From positions 62,001-126,000 of the forward strand of contig JAFKKV010000021.1 of NCBI GenBank assembly GCA_017304475.1: a stretch of DNA of 64,000 bases, read 5' to 3'. This stretch comes from Hyphomicrobiales bacterium. Its GTDB lineage: Bacteria > Pseudomonadota > Alphaproteobacteria > Rhizobiales > Phreatobacteraceae. Both the position numbers and the translations under genes were made by a program. The notes beneath the pieces were generated by a model. The model was not told the origin of the DNA. It saw only the letters and a program-made list of their open reading frames with translations, and made no database searches. Below, piece by piece: positions 24,863 to 34,107 of the stretch (its first letter is position 1; each line of letters begins with the position of its first letter).

Positions 24863-27800
24863 GTGAACGCGATCATTTCTTTTGCACTTGACCGTCGTGT
24901 CCTGGTGGCGCTGGCCTTCGTGCTGGTGCTTGCCGGCGGCACGGTTGCCTTCACCCGCCTGAATATCGAGGCCTATCCCGACCCCGTGCCGCCGCTCGTG
25001 GATGTCATCACGCAATCGGCCGGGCTCTCGGCCGAGGAGATCGAGCGCTACATCACCATTCCCATCGAAAACCAGATGGCCGGCCTGCCCAATCTGAAGG
25101 TGATGCGCACGACCTCGGTGTTCGGCCTGTCCGACGTCAAGCTGCAGTTCACCTATGACTATACCTATGACCAGGCCCTGCAGCAGGTCCTGAACCGGCT
25201 CAGTCAGATCCCATCCCTGCCGACCGGCGCCCAGCCGCAGATCTCGCCGGTCAGCCCGATCGGCGAAATCTTCCGCTACCGCGTCGTCGGCCCGCCGGGC
25301 TATTCACTGACCGACCTGAAGACCATCCAGGACTGGATCCTGTCCCGCCGCTTCAAATCGGTGCCTGGTGTCATCGACGTCACCGGCTGGGGCGGCACCA
25401 CCAAGACCTATGAGGTCACCGTCGATTTCCAGAAGCTGATCGCTTCGGGCCTGACCCTCACCCAGGTGATGCAAGCCTTGCAGAACGCCAATATCAATGT
25501 TGGCGGCAACACCATCGAGATCGGGCCCCAGGCGGGCGTGGTGCGTGGCGTCGGCCTGATCCGCTCGATCGAGGACATCTCGGGCACGCTGATCACCCAG
25601 TCGAACGGCACGCCGGTGCGCGTCCGCGATATCGCCACCGTCACCATCGGCCACCTGCCGCGGCTCGGCATTGCCGGCATGAACGACGTCGACGATGTGG
25701 TTCAGGGCATCGTGCTGATGCGCCGCGGCGAAAAGAGCATGCCGACGTTGCAGCGGGTGGAAGCCGAGGTGCAGCGGATCAATGCCGGCGGCGTGCTGCC
25801 GGCCGGCGTCAAGATCGAGCGCCTCTACGACCGCAAGGAACTGATCGACATCACCACGCACACGGTGCTGCACAGCCTGATGTTCGGCGTGCTCTTCGTG
25901 TTCCTGGTGCAGTGGGTCTTCCTCGGCAATTTCAGAAGCGCGGTGGTGGTGGCGGCCACCATTCCCTTCGCCCTGTTCACCGCCGTGATCGTCATGGTGA
26001 TGATGGGGGAATCGGCCAATCTCTTGTCGGTCGGTGCGCTCGATTTCGGTCTGATCGTCGACGCCACCGTCATCATGGTCGAAAACATCTTCCGGCATCT
26101 CGCCGAGCGCAGCAGCGGCCACGGCAGTTTCAAGCCCGACGACGAGGGCCATGACGACTTCGTCTCGACCGTGCTGGGTGCGGCCAAGGAGGTGATCGGG
26201 CCGATCTTCTTCTCCTCCGCCATCATCATTACCGGCTTCCTGCCGCTGTTCATGCTGAGCGGCGTCGAAGGTCACATCTTCTCGCCCATGGCCAAGACCT
26301 ATGCCTATGCGCTCGCCGGCGGCCTGTTCGCCACCTTCACGGTGACGCCGGCGCTCTCGGCGATCCTGCTCAGGGGCAAGCTCGACGAGACCGAGACGAT
26401 CGCGGTGCGGGTCATCCGGCGCGCCTATGAACCGCTGCTGGCGCTGGCGATCCAGCGGCGTTTCGTGGTCATGCTTCTGGCGCTCTTCATGCTCGCCGGC
26501 ACCGGCATGGTGCTGCGCTCGCTCGGGCTCGAGTTCCTGCCCAAGCTCGAGGAAGGCAATATGTGGGTGCGTGCGACCTTCCATCCGACCATTTCGCTGC
26601 AGGAGGGCAATGGCTACGTCAACCGGATGCGCCGGGTGATCGCCGAATTCCCCGAGGTGCAGACGGCCATTTCCCAGCAGGGCCGCCCCGACGACGGCAC
26701 CGATGTGGCCGGCTTCAACAATGCCGAGGTTTTCGTGCCGCTGAAGCCCCAGACCGAATGGCGCGCGGGGCTGACCAAGGAACGGCTGATCGAAGAGATC
26801 AATGCCCGGCTGACCGAGGAATTGCCCGGCGTCGCCTTCAACTTCTCGCAATATCTGGAAGACAATGTCGCGGAAGCCGCTTCAGGCGTGAAGGGCGAGA
26901 ATTCGATCAAGGTCTTCGGCAACGACCTTGTCGAACTGACCCGCACGGCCACCCAGATCCGGGATGCCATCCGTGACGTGCCGGGCGTGCGCGATCTCGC
27001 CGTGTTCAACACGCTGGGGCAGCCGACCGTCGAGATCGAGGTGGATCGCGAGAAGGCCGGCCGTTTCGGCCTGCAGCCCGGCGACATCAATACCGCGATC
27101 AAGACTGCGATCGCCGGCGATACGCCCGGCGATCTCTACGAGCGTGGTTCGGACCGTCATTTCCCGATCATGGTGAGGCTCGCCGAGAAATATCGCACCA
27201 GCCCCGAAGCCATTGGCGAATTGCGCATCGGGGTGCCCGACGGCAATGGCGGCGTCGCGCAGATTCCGCTGCGCGAGGTCGCCACCGTGCGGCTCGTCGC
27301 CGGCCCCTCCTATATCTATCGCGAGGGCCAGCAGCGCTACGTGCCGATCAAATTCTCGGTGCGTGGCCGTGATCTCGGCGGCACGGTGCTGGAAGCCCAG
27401 GCGCGCGTCGCCGATCAGGTGACCTTGCCGTTCGGGTCGCGGCTCGAATGGGTCGGCGAATTCGGCAACCTGCAGGACGCCGTGGCGCGCCTGAAGGTGA
27501 TCGTGCCGATCACGCTCTTGCTGATCGCGCTCCTGCTCTACGCCCATTTCGCCTCCTTCACGGACACATTGCTGGCGCTGAGCGTGATTCCCATGGCGCT
27601 GGTCGGCGGCATCCTGGCGCTGGCGGTGACGGGCACCCCCTTCGGCGTCTCGGCGGCGATCGGCTTCATCGCCCTGTTCGGCATCGCCGTCATGGAGGGC
27701 ATCCTGGTCATCGTCTACTACAACAGCATGATCGAGCTTGGCCGGGCGCGCTTCGACGCCATTTCCGAGGCTTGCAAGGTGCGCATGCGCCCGGTGCTGA

Positions 27801-28012
27801 TGACCTGCGTGGCGGCCTGCGTCGGCCTTCTGCCGGCCGCCATGTCGACCGGCATCGGCAGCCAGGTGCAACGGCCGCTGGCTTTCGTGGTGGTCGGCGG
27901 CATCGTGCTGGCGCCGGTGCTGATCCTGCTGGTCCTGCCGGCTTTGATCGCGACCTTCTCGCGGCGTCAGCCGAAGCCGGCGGATCAGGCGCGCATGGTT
28001 CCCGCCGAATAG
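24863..28012 (+). CDS. Heavy-metal-type RND efflux pump permease (CzcA/CusA family)
   Basis: Inner-membrane RND pump of 1049 residues starting at GTG 24863. Helix 4 carries DFGLIVDATVIMVEN (Asp394, Asp400, Glu407), the proton-relay signature of the heavy-metal HME class. By eye-alignment with CusA, the three methionines of the Cu/Ag site are replaced (segments EEGNMWVRATFHP, DVAGFNNAEV, NVAEAASGVK), so copper or silver is unlikely; a divalent cation or another substrate is possible. Pairs with the adaptor at 23528-24829. No outer-membrane factor is encoded nearby. Confidence 0.92.
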   Translation: MNAIISFALDRRVLVALAFVLVLAGGTVAFTRLNIEAYPDPVPPLVDVITQSAGLSAEEIERYITIPIENQMAGLPNLKVMRTTSVFGLSDVKLQFTYDYTYDQALQQVLNRLSQIPSLPTGAQPQISPVSPIGEIFRYRVVGPPGYSLTDLKTIQDWILSRRFKSVPGVIDVTGWGGTTKTYEVTVDFQKLIASGLTLTQVMQALQNANINVGGNTIEIGPQAGVVRGVGLIRSIEDISGTLITQSNGTPVRVRDIATVTIGHLPRLGIAGMNDVDDVVQGIVLMRRGEKSMPTLQRVEAEVQRINAGGVLPAGVKIERLYDRKELIDITTHTVLHSLMFGVLFVFLVQWVFLGNFRSAVVVAATIPFALFTAVIVMVMMGESANLLSVGALDFGLIVDATVIMVENIFRHLAERSSGHGSFKPDDEGHDDFVSTVLGAAKEVIGPIFFSSAIIITGFLPLFMLSGVEGHIFSPMAKTYAYALAGGLFATFTVTPALSAILLRGKLDETETIAVRVIRRAYEPLLALAIQRRFVVMLLALFMLAGTGMVLRSLGLEFLPKLEEGNMWVRATFHPTISLQEGNGYVNRMRRVIAEFPEVQTAISQQGRPDDGTDVAGFNNAEVFVPLKPQTEWRAGLTKERLIEEINARLTEELPGVAFNFSQYLEDNVAEAASGVKGENSIKVFGNDLVELTRTATQIRDAIRDVPGVRDLAVFNTLGQPTVEIEVDREKAGRFGLQPGDINTAIKTAIAGDTPGDLYERGSDRHFPIMVRLAEKYRTSPEAIGELRIGVPDGNGGVAQIPLREVATVRLVAGPSYIYREGQQRYVPIKFSVRGRDLGGTVLEAQARVADQVTLPFGSRLEWVGEFGNLQDAVARLKVIVPITLLLIALLLYAHFASFTDTLLALSVIPMALVGGILALAVTGTPFGVSAAIGFIALFGIAVMEGILVIVYYNSMIELGRARFDAISEACKVRMRPVLMTCVAACVGLLPAAMSTGIGSQVQRPLAFVVVGGIVLAPVLILLVLPALIATFSRRQPKPADQARMVPAE

Positions 28013-28240
28013 CGCGGGGGTCGTCCGGCCGCCGCGCGCTGCGTCCCGGCCTGCAGTTTTTGCAGAAGACGACGCCTGCCTCTTGCGCTACCGATAGCGG
28101 CTTCGCGCCGGTCCGGGCCATCGTGTCCCGGGCCGGACAGTGGTATTGGACGGCAAGGATCGAGCCGGGCGGAAGAACCCGGCGACCATGGCAGGACGGA
28201 CCGGATGGGCGCGCTCCCTGGTCCGAAGAGAGGAACGGGC

Positions 28241-29581
28241 ATGACGACGGTGGCTTCGGCGAAGCAGGCAATCCGGATCTCGGCGGCCGAGGCGGCGGCC
28301 CTTGTCACGCCGGGCATGTGGCTCGACTACGGCTTCGGCATGGGCCAGCCCGACATGTTCGACCGGGCCCTGGCGGAACGGCGCGACGAGCTCCGCGACG
28401 TCAAGATCCGCTCGGCATTGACCATGCGGCCGCGCCCGACCCACGACAGCGATCCCGATGGTGGTCATTTCCATTGGTTCAGTTGGCATTTCTCGGGCTA
28501 TGACCGCCAGCGCCACGATGCCGGGCGGTGCAATTACATCCCGATGAATTTCGGCGAAGCGCCGGACTATTACCGCCGCTTCATCGATCCGGTTGATATC
28601 GTCGTGCTGAAGACCTGCCCGATGGACGCCGATGGCATGTTCAATTTCGGTGGAGCAGCCACCTATCACCGCGCCATCGTCGAGCGGGCGAGGCGGGTTG
28701 TCGTCGAGGTTTGCGAAGCCATGCCCTATTGCTTCGGCCCCGGCAACGCCGTGCATGTGAGCGAGGTCGACTACATCATCGAAGGCAATGGCGAGCCGAT
28801 TCCGGAAATCGGCAATCCGGCGCCGACCGAGGTCGACCGGCAGGTCGCGGCGCGCATCGTTGAGGAGATCGCCGACGGCTCCTGCCTGCAGATCGGCATT
28901 GGCGGCATGCCCAATGCGGTTTGCTCCACGCTGAAGGAAGCCGGCGTGCGGGATCTCGGCATTCATACCGAAATGATGTCCGACGGTATCATCGCGCTCT
29001 ACGATGCCGGCCTGGTGACCGGCGCGCGCAAGACCCTCGATCGCGGGCAGATGGTCTATACTTTTGCCGGCGGTTCACGTCGGCAATATGAGGTGATCGC
29101 CCGCAATCCGGACGCCCAGTGCCACCCGGTCGACTATACCAATCTGCCGCACAACATCATGCAGAACGACAATGTCGTTTCCATCAACAACACCACGCAG
29201 ATCGACCTGCAGGGCCAGGCGGCGTCCGAATCCGATGGCCATCGGCATCTCAGCGGCACCGGCGGTCAGTTGCAATTCGTTCGCGGCGCCTATGCCTCGC
29301 GCGGCGGCAAGTCGTTCATTTGCCTGTCTTCGACCTATGACAAGCGCGGCGACCGCCGCAGCCGCATCGTGCTCAACCTGACGCCCGGCAATGCGGTCAC
29401 CACGCCGCGCACCGACACTATGTATGTCGTCACCGAACACGGCATGGTCAATCTGAAGGGAAAATCCGTGGCGGAGCGGGCCAAGGCGCTGATTTCCATT
29501 GCCCATCCGGAGTTCCGCGAGGGCCTGGAGCGCCAAGCGCGTGACCATGGCCTGATCCCCAAGGGGCTGTCACTGGCCTGA
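28241..29581 (+). CDS. Acetyl-CoA hydrolase/transferase family protein (class I CoA-transferase)
   Basis: Cytoplasmic CoA-transferase of 446 residues, similar in layout to 4-hydroxybutyrate or butyryl-CoA:acetate CoA-transferases. ATG 28241 follows GAGAGGA. The C-terminal half has LQIGIGGMPNAV and HTEMMSDG, whose Glu is the predicted catalytic residue forming a glutamyl-CoA thioester; FAGGSRRQYE and the tail motif TEHGMVNLKGKS are also typical. It transfers CoA between short-chain acids in fermentation or fatty-acid use. Single gene, convergent with the OsmC gene (32-base gap). Confidence 0.9.
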   Translation: MTTVASAKQAIRISAAEAAALVTPGMWLDYGFGMGQPDMFDRALAERRDELRDVKIRSALTMRPRPTHDSDPDGGHFHWFSWHFSGYDRQRHDAGRCNYIPMNFGEAPDYYRRFIDPVDIVVLKTCPMDADGMFNFGGAATYHRAIVERARRVVVEVCEAMPYCFGPGNAVHVSEVDYIIEGNGEPIPEIGNPAPTEVDRQVAARIVEEIADGSCLQIGIGGMPNAVCSTLKEAGVRDLGIHTEMMSDGIIALYDAGLVTGARKTLDRGQMVYTFAGGSRRQYEVIARNPDAQCHPVDYTNLPHNIMQNDNVVSINNTTQIDLQGQAASESDGHRHLSGTGGQLQFVRGAYASRGGKSFICLSSTYDKRGDRRSRIVLNLTPGNAVTTPRTDTMYVVTEHGMVNLKGKSVAERAKALISIAHPEFREGLERQARDHGLIPKGLSLA

Positions 29582-29613
29582 GCCATGGGCCGCGGCCCGG
29601 GGACTGGGCCCTC

Positions 29614-30000
29614 TCAGCGCATTTCGGTCCGGATTTCGATACCGGGCTTCAGGGCCAGCGTCACCGGCGTCTTCTCGGCGATTTCGGCGAGCCGGGCGCG
29701 CTGCTCGGCGTCCAGTTCGCCTTCCGGCGTCAGCACCCGCTCGATGTGAACCGCCTCGACCGTCTTGATGTAGCGCAGCTCGACGCCAAGGCCGTCGAGC
29801 GGCCAATGCTTGCGTTCGGCATACATTTTCAGCGTGATCGCGGTACAGGCGCCGAGCGACGAGAGCAGCAGGTCGAAGGGGGCAGGGCCCTTGTCGGCGC
29901 CGCACAGCGCTTCGGGTTCGTCGGAGATCAGCTGGTGGCCGCGCGCCTCGATCGCGACCGCATATTGTTCCTTGCCGATATGGGCATGCACGTGGGCCAT
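29614..30000 (-). CDS. OsmC-family protein, second redox Cys missing
   Basis: Protein of 128 residues from ATG 30000 (GGAGG upstream). The core GPAPFDLLLSSLGACTAITLKMYAERK has the resolving-type Cys and the conserved helix of OsmC/Ohr peroxidases. The second cysteine normally found in the KCPVHRT-like motif is Thr here (EKTPVTLAL), so thiol-peroxidase chemistry of the standard kind is unlikely. It may be an OsmC-fold protein with a different role, or use a single Cys. Confidence 0.85.
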   Translation of the reverse strand: MAHVHAHIGKEQYAVAIEARGHQLISDEPEALCGADKGPAPFDLLLSSLGACTAITLKMYAERKHWPLDGLGVELRYIKTVEAVHIERVLTPEGELDAEQRARLAEIAEKTPVTLALKPGIEIRTEMR

Positions 30001-30087
30001 GGAACCGCCTCCGCTGGAGAACCGGGCCGGACGGCACGGGGCGGGCATCATCGCACCGGCGGGCCCTGATCCGCTAGAGCCGGGTGG

Positions 30088-30654
30088 TCAGGCGGCGACA
30101 GCCTGAACCAGCCTGGCAAATGAACCGTCCGCCAGGCGCATGCGCGTCCAGCGCACGCGGCCAGGCTGGATCGGCACGATGGGCGAGCTATTCGATCCCG
30201 TGGCGAGCTCGATGGCCGGAGCGACCGGCGCGAACCAGCCGGCCTCGCCGAGCTTCCGCTCCGCCTCGACGATCTCGGCGCTGGCAAAACGCCAGAGCGA
30301 GGTGCCGGTGAGTTCGGTGGCGCTCGCCTGCCAGCACCGCTCGCGGGCTGGCGAGGCGGCGAGAAGCCTGTGCGTGCTGTCGCAGATCAGGTGAACTTCG
30401 CTCGATGCATGCATGACGAGCTCGGCCAGGGCCCGGTCCGCGGCACTGTCGAGCCTGGTCTCCAGCAGCGTGGTGAGCCGCACGGCCTGGCTGCCGGTGG
30501 GCTCCTGGACGCCGCTTTCCCAGCGCGAAATGGTCGCCTGCGATACGCCCATCAGCTCGGCCGCGTGGCTCTGCTTGATCCGCCGCAACAGCCGCCACGT
30601 CTTCAGGGCCGGTCCGAACCGGGGCAGGACCCTGGATGTCTCCTGATCCGTCAT
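30088..30654 (-). CDS. XRE-type helix-turn-helix regulator with PAS-like C-terminus
   Basis: Regulator of 188 residues from ATG 30654, chosen because AGGAGG lies seven bases upstream (a TTG six bases earlier is too close). Residues about 14-70 form an HTH_3 domain (LLRRIKQSHAAELMGVSQATISRWESGVQEPT). The C-terminal 110 residues (SSEVHLICDSTHRLLAASPARERCW) look like a small PAS/sensor domain, probably ligand-binding. Divergent from the SDR gene at 30761 with 106 bases between; it probably regulates that gene and itself. Confidence 0.85.
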   Translation of the reverse strand: MTDQETSRVLPRFGPALKTWRLLRRIKQSHAAELMGVSQATISRWESGVQEPTGSQAVRLTTLLETRLDSAADRALAELVMHASSEVHLICDSTHRLLAASPARERCWQASATELTGTSLWRFASAEIVEAERKLGEAGWFAPVAPAIELATGSNSSPIVPIQPGRVRWTRMRLADGSFARLVQAVAA

Positions 30655-30760
30655 GATCAAGCCTCCTCATGCGGGGCTGCCGCCCGCACGCATCATTTAT
30701 ACGTAGCCATGCCGGCCGGCCATCGCGACAATGCCGCCGCGGATCGAACAGGATACAGGC

Positions 30761-31690
30761 ATGCGCATTCTTTTGACGGGGTCATCCGGCTGGCTCGGCC
30801 AGACTTTGGCGCCACGGCTGAAGGCCCTCGGCCATCAGGTGACGGGGCTCGATCCCGTCGCCGCCGACCAAACGACCATCATCGGCTCGGTCGCCGACCG
30901 CGGAATGGTGCGGTCGGTGCTACGCGACGGGCGTTTCGAGGCGATCATCCATGCAGGCGGCCTGCATAAGCCGGACATCGACAGGAATTCGCGCGACACC
31001 TTCATGGCGGTCAACGTCCAGGGCACTTTCAACCTGCTGGACGAGGCGGTCGAACAGGACGTTCCGCGCTTCGTCTTCACGTCGACGACGTCGCTGATGA
31101 TCTCCGCGGCGATCCGGGCCGGCCGGGCAGGGGGCATGCGCGAGGCCGCCTGGCTCACCGAGGCCATGGCGCCCGAGCCTCGTAACATCTATGGCGTCAC
31201 CAAGCTCGCCGCCGAAAAACTCTGCCGCTTCTACCATGACGCCTTCGGTCTCGCCGTGGTGGTGCTGCGCACCGCCCGATTCTTCCCTGAAGCCGATGAC
31301 ATGGCCCATGCCATCGACCAGTCGGACGAGAACACCAAGGCGAACGAATTGCTGTTTCGCAGGCTTACCGTCGGCGACGCGGCGGAGGCGCATGTCGTGG
31401 CGCTGCAGCGTGCGTCCGACCTCGGCTTCGGCCTGTTCATCGTCTCGGCGCCGACCCCGTTCCGACCGGACGATTGCGCGGCGCTGATGACCGATGCGCC
31501 CGCCGTGGTGGCGCGCTATTTTCCCGACTATCCGGCGCTCTACCGCCGCCGTGGCTGGACCATGTTCGGCTCGATCGACCGGGTTTACGACGCTTCGCAC
31601 GCGGCAAGCCGGCTCGGCTTCACCTGCAAGACCGGCTTTGCGGAAGTGCTCAGGGGGCTCGCCGAGGACGGCCCCCAGGCCCGCGGCTGA
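30761..31690 (+). CDS. NAD(P)-dependent epimerase/dehydratase (extended SDR)
   Basis: Rossmann oxidoreductase of 309 residues. The cofactor loop is TGSSGWLG at the N-terminus, an extended-SDR GxxGxxG. The active-site pair is Tyr and Lys in YGVTKLAAE, with Ser/Thr in VFTSTTSL. ATG 30761 follows AGGAT; the upstream in-frame extension lacks family similarity. Substrate is probably a nucleotide sugar or a small carbonyl compound. Divergent from the XRE regulator. Confidence 0.9.
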   Translation: MRILLTGSSGWLGQTLAPRLKALGHQVTGLDPVAADQTTIIGSVADRGMVRSVLRDGRFEAIIHAGGLHKPDIDRNSRDTFMAVNVQGTFNLLDEAVEQDVPRFVFTSTTSLMISAAIRAGRAGGMREAAWLTEAMAPEPRNIYGVTKLAAEKLCRFYHDAFGLAVVVLRTARFFPEADDMAHAIDQSDENTKANELLFRRLTVGDAAEAHVVALQRASDLGFGLFIVSAPTPFRPDDCAALMTDAPAVVARYFPDYPALYRRRGWTMFGSIDRVYDASHAASRLGFTCKTGFAEVLRGLAEDGPQARG

Positions 31691-31822
31691 TGGCCGGTCA
31701 TGGCCATTGCGCGACAGTTCCTGGCCCTGCCGAAGCAGCGCGGCCGGCCCGGCCATGCTAACGGCAGGACAATGATGGCCGCGGCAGGGAGGGTCCGCTG
31801 CCGAGAACCATAGCCGGAATCG

Positions 31823-32440
31823 ATGACCATGAGCGAGATCAAGGACACCATGGCGCTGCGGCAGGCCTATGCCGAGCCGGGTGAACTCGTGCTGAAGAAG
31901 GTGATGCCCAGGCTCGACGGCCACGCGCGCCGCTTCATCGGGCTGTCGCCCTTTCTGGCGATTGCGTCGAGCAGCGGAGCCGGCACCGATTGCTCGCCGC
32001 GCGGCGACGCGCCTGGCTTCGTCCAGGTGGTCGACGACATCACGCTGCTGGTGCCCGACCGGCGCGGCAATAATCTGCTCGACACCTTGCAGAACGTGCT
32101 GGTGAAACCCGAGATCGGCCTGCTGTTTTTTGTACCCGGCCTCAATGAAACCCTGCGCGTCAATGGCCGGGCACGTATCGTCACCGATCCGGCCGTGCTC
32201 GAGCCGATGGCGATCAAGGGCACCATCGTGCCGAGCTCCGCCATGGAAGTGACCGTTACCCAGGTCTTTTTCCACTGCGGCCGGTCGGTGCTGCGCGCCG
32301 ACCTGTGGAACCCGGCGAAGAAAGTCGGCCGGGACGACTTCCCGCTGCTCGGCACGATCATCGCCGATCAGATCAAGGGCGTGGATGCGAACAAGACCAA
32401 CGAGAATCTCAAGGTCGCCTACACGACCAATCTCTATTGA
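31823..32440 (+). CDS. Pyridoxamine 5'-phosphate oxidase-like FMN flavoprotein
   Basis: Split-barrel flavoprotein of 205 residues (PPOX fold, MSMEG_1061-like group). FLAIASSSGAGTDCSPRGDAPGFVQVVDD is the typical FMN-binding entry, followed by IPDRRGNN-like LVPDRRGNNLLDTLQNVL and GRARIVTDP. It binds FMN or F420 and may reduce small molecules; true PNP oxidase activity is not implied. Start could also be ATG 31829. Convergent with the thioredoxin-reductase-like gene, six bases apart. Confidence 0.88.
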   Translation: MTMSEIKDTMALRQAYAEPGELVLKKVMPRLDGHARRFIGLSPFLAIASSSGAGTDCSPRGDAPGFVQVVDDITLLVPDRRGNNLLDTLQNVLVKPEIGLLFFVPGLNETLRVNGRARIVTDPAVLEPMAIKGTIVPSSAMEVTVTQVFFHCGRSVLRADLWNPAKKVGRDDFPLLGTIIADQIKGVDANKTNENLKVAYTTNLY

Positions 32441-32446
32441 TCCCGC

Positions 32447-33364
32447 TCAGGCCGCCGCCTCGTCCGCGATGAGCTGGTGATGCAGGCCGACCCCGGCGGT
32501 GACGCCGTCGGCGGTTGCGAAGGTGATGTTCTGCGGCGCGCGGGCGGCATCACCCGCCGCATAGACGCCGGCAACCGTGGTCAGTTTCCAGGCGTCGGTG
32601 CGGATTATCGGACCGAGCGGCGTCGAATCGAAGGCGCAGCCGAGCATCTCGGCAAGCGGGCTTGCCATGCGGGTGGGGGCGGCGACGAACAGTGCCTTGA
32701 CCGCGACGAGCCGCCCGTCGGCAAGGCGGAGGCCCGCGATGGCGGCAGCCTCGCCCTCGATCGCCTCGACCCGCACGGGCTCGATGGTGACGGAGCGTCG
32801 CGCCAGCATCGCCCTGATATCCGCGTCGAAATCCATGCCATTGGCAAACAGCGTGACATTGCCCCAATCGGCGATCAGGGACGCCTGGTGCGCCGCCAGC
32901 GGGCCGGTGGCGAGCACGCCGATCGGGCCGCCGCCGATCTCATAGCCGTGGCAGTAGGGGCAGTGCAGCACGGTCTTGCCCCAGCGCGGGGCCAGGCCGG
33001 GAACCTCCGGCAGTTGATCGGCGATCCCGGTGGCCAGGATGAGGCGGCGGCCCGTCGCGCGTTCTCCGGTGGCGGTCTCGACGAGGAAGCCGCCGTCCAC
33101 GGCGCTCGCCTGGACCACTTCGCCTCGGGCCAGGCGGATGGTCGGATAGGCGGCAAGCTGGGCACGCGCTTCCGCCAGCAGGCCGTCGCCGGAGCGTCCA
33201 TCGAGCGCGAAGACGCCGTGGGAGTGATCGGCGAAGCGGTTGCGTGGCTGTCCAGCGTCGATCACCAGGACATGACGGCGCGCGCGGGCAAGCTGCATGG
33301 CAGCTGAGAGGCCGGCAAAGCTGCCGCCGATGATGACGGCATCATGAGGTGAGGAATTGCCCAC
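32447..33364 (-). CDS. Thioredoxin-reductase-like NAD(P)/FAD oxidoreductase
   Basis: Two-domain flavoprotein of 305 residues. The start is inferred as GTG 33364 (GGAG eight bases upstream); the FAD motif IIGGSFAGLSAA follows within ten residues. A CPYC redox pair (HCPYCHGYE), the NADPH-binding GVLATGPLAAHQA and the C-terminal FAD motif GVYAAGDAARAPQNI are in TrxB order. Relatives act with small thiol substrates or in toxin/holomycin-type disulfide chemistry. An inverted repeat about 130 bases upstream may be its operator. Confidence 0.88.
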   Translation of the reverse strand: MGNSSPHDAVIIGGSFAGLSAAMQLARARRHVLVIDAGQPRNRFADHSHGVFALDGRSGDGLLAEARAQLAAYPTIRLARGEVVQASAVDGGFLVETATGERATGRRLILATGIADQLPEVPGLAPRWGKTVLHCPYCHGYEIGGGPIGVLATGPLAAHQASLIADWGNVTLFANGMDFDADIRAMLARRSVTIEPVRVEAIEGEAAAIAGLRLADGRLVAVKALFVAAPTRMASPLAEMLGCAFDSTPLGPIIRTDAWKLTTVAGVYAAGDAARAPQNITFATADGVTAGVGLHHQLIADEAAA

Positions 33365-33491
33365 AGGTCTGCTCCGGTCCGTTGCATGGCGAAACGCCGG
33401 CGGAACGTCGCGGCGTATTCGACGAGGGTGATCCGTCCGAATCGCGTGGCGCCGCGTGCCTTGCGCGCACCGGCCAGCTGTCACGGTTCAT

Positions 33492-33508
33492 GTAACTTTA
33501 ATAGTTAC
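33492..33508. promoter_or_regulatory. Perfect inverted repeat, possible operator upstream of the oxidoreductase
   Basis: GTAACT and AGTTAC arms with a five-base TTAAT spacer in an AT-rich spot of a 246-base intergenic region. This form suits a winged-helix dimer (HxlR/MarR/ArsR type). No such regulator is adjacent. Confidence 0.45.
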
Positions 33509-33610
33509 GAATCGGAGCGCGTGTCAACCAGCATCGCCGGGCCGGCCTCGCCGCCGCCGCCGCCGGCGCCGATGGTCAGGACTGGCGCTGTGACACGCCT
33601 TGGAGGAGGC

Positions 33611-33880
33611 TCAGTGCAGCAGGAATTGCGCGTCGATCGTCTTCAGTTCCGCTGGTCCGATCAGGGCCCTGTGCGCGACCGTCACGCGAAACAGCCGGCC
33701 CTCCAGCTTTGCCTCCCAGAAGGCGAGGAATTTCTTCAATTCGGGAAAGCGCGGCGCCAGGTCATAGTCCTGCCAGACATATTCCTGCAGGATCGAAGGA
33801 TGGTCGGGCAGGCGGTAGAGAATGTCCGCCGTCGTCAAGCCATAGCCTTCGATCTGCCTGGCAAATTCATGCGATGCCAT
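33611..33880 (-). CDS. usg: Usg family protein
   Basis: Small protein of 89 residues, unknown function, found across Alphaproteobacteria and first noted beside trp genes. Motifs: LTTADILYRLPDHPSILQEYVWQDYDLAPRFP-type core and a C-terminal LIGPAELKTIDAQF. The start ATG 33880 has AAAGGAGA at good spacing. It is not beside trp genes here. Length is standard for the family. Confidence 0.9.
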   Translation of the reverse strand: MASHEFARQIEGYGLTTADILYRLPDHPSILQEYVWQDYDLAPRFPELKKFLAFWEAKLEGRLFRVTVAHRALIGPAELKTIDAQFLLH

Positions 33881-34107
33881 GCTGGAATCTCCTTTGCCGG
33901 ATGACCATTTCATGGCACCGCAATAGCGCCATGGGTGCAAGGCAAAAAGGCGGCATTCACGAAAGATTTCAGTTGCTTGGCACTCCTGCCGAAGGCCTGC
34001 TGCCAACCCTGTGGCGCAGCTTGGCGTCGCGGTGGACGCGGGAACGGCTATGATGGTTGCGACACTTGGCCGGAGAGGCCGGCATTCCGTCCTCGAGAAC
34101 CGAAAGC

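Noticed and set aside
28090..28145. Terminator hairpin between the RND pump and the CoA-transferase genes
   Set aside because: The GTCCGG/CCGGAC arms are only six bases with a 16-base loop and no T-tract; not strong enough to call.
33365..33484. Forty-residue N-terminal extension of the Trx-reductase-like protein
   Set aside because: The extension is Arg-rich and precedes a GTG with a good Shine-Dalgarno; the FAD motif is at the normal distance from that GTG.
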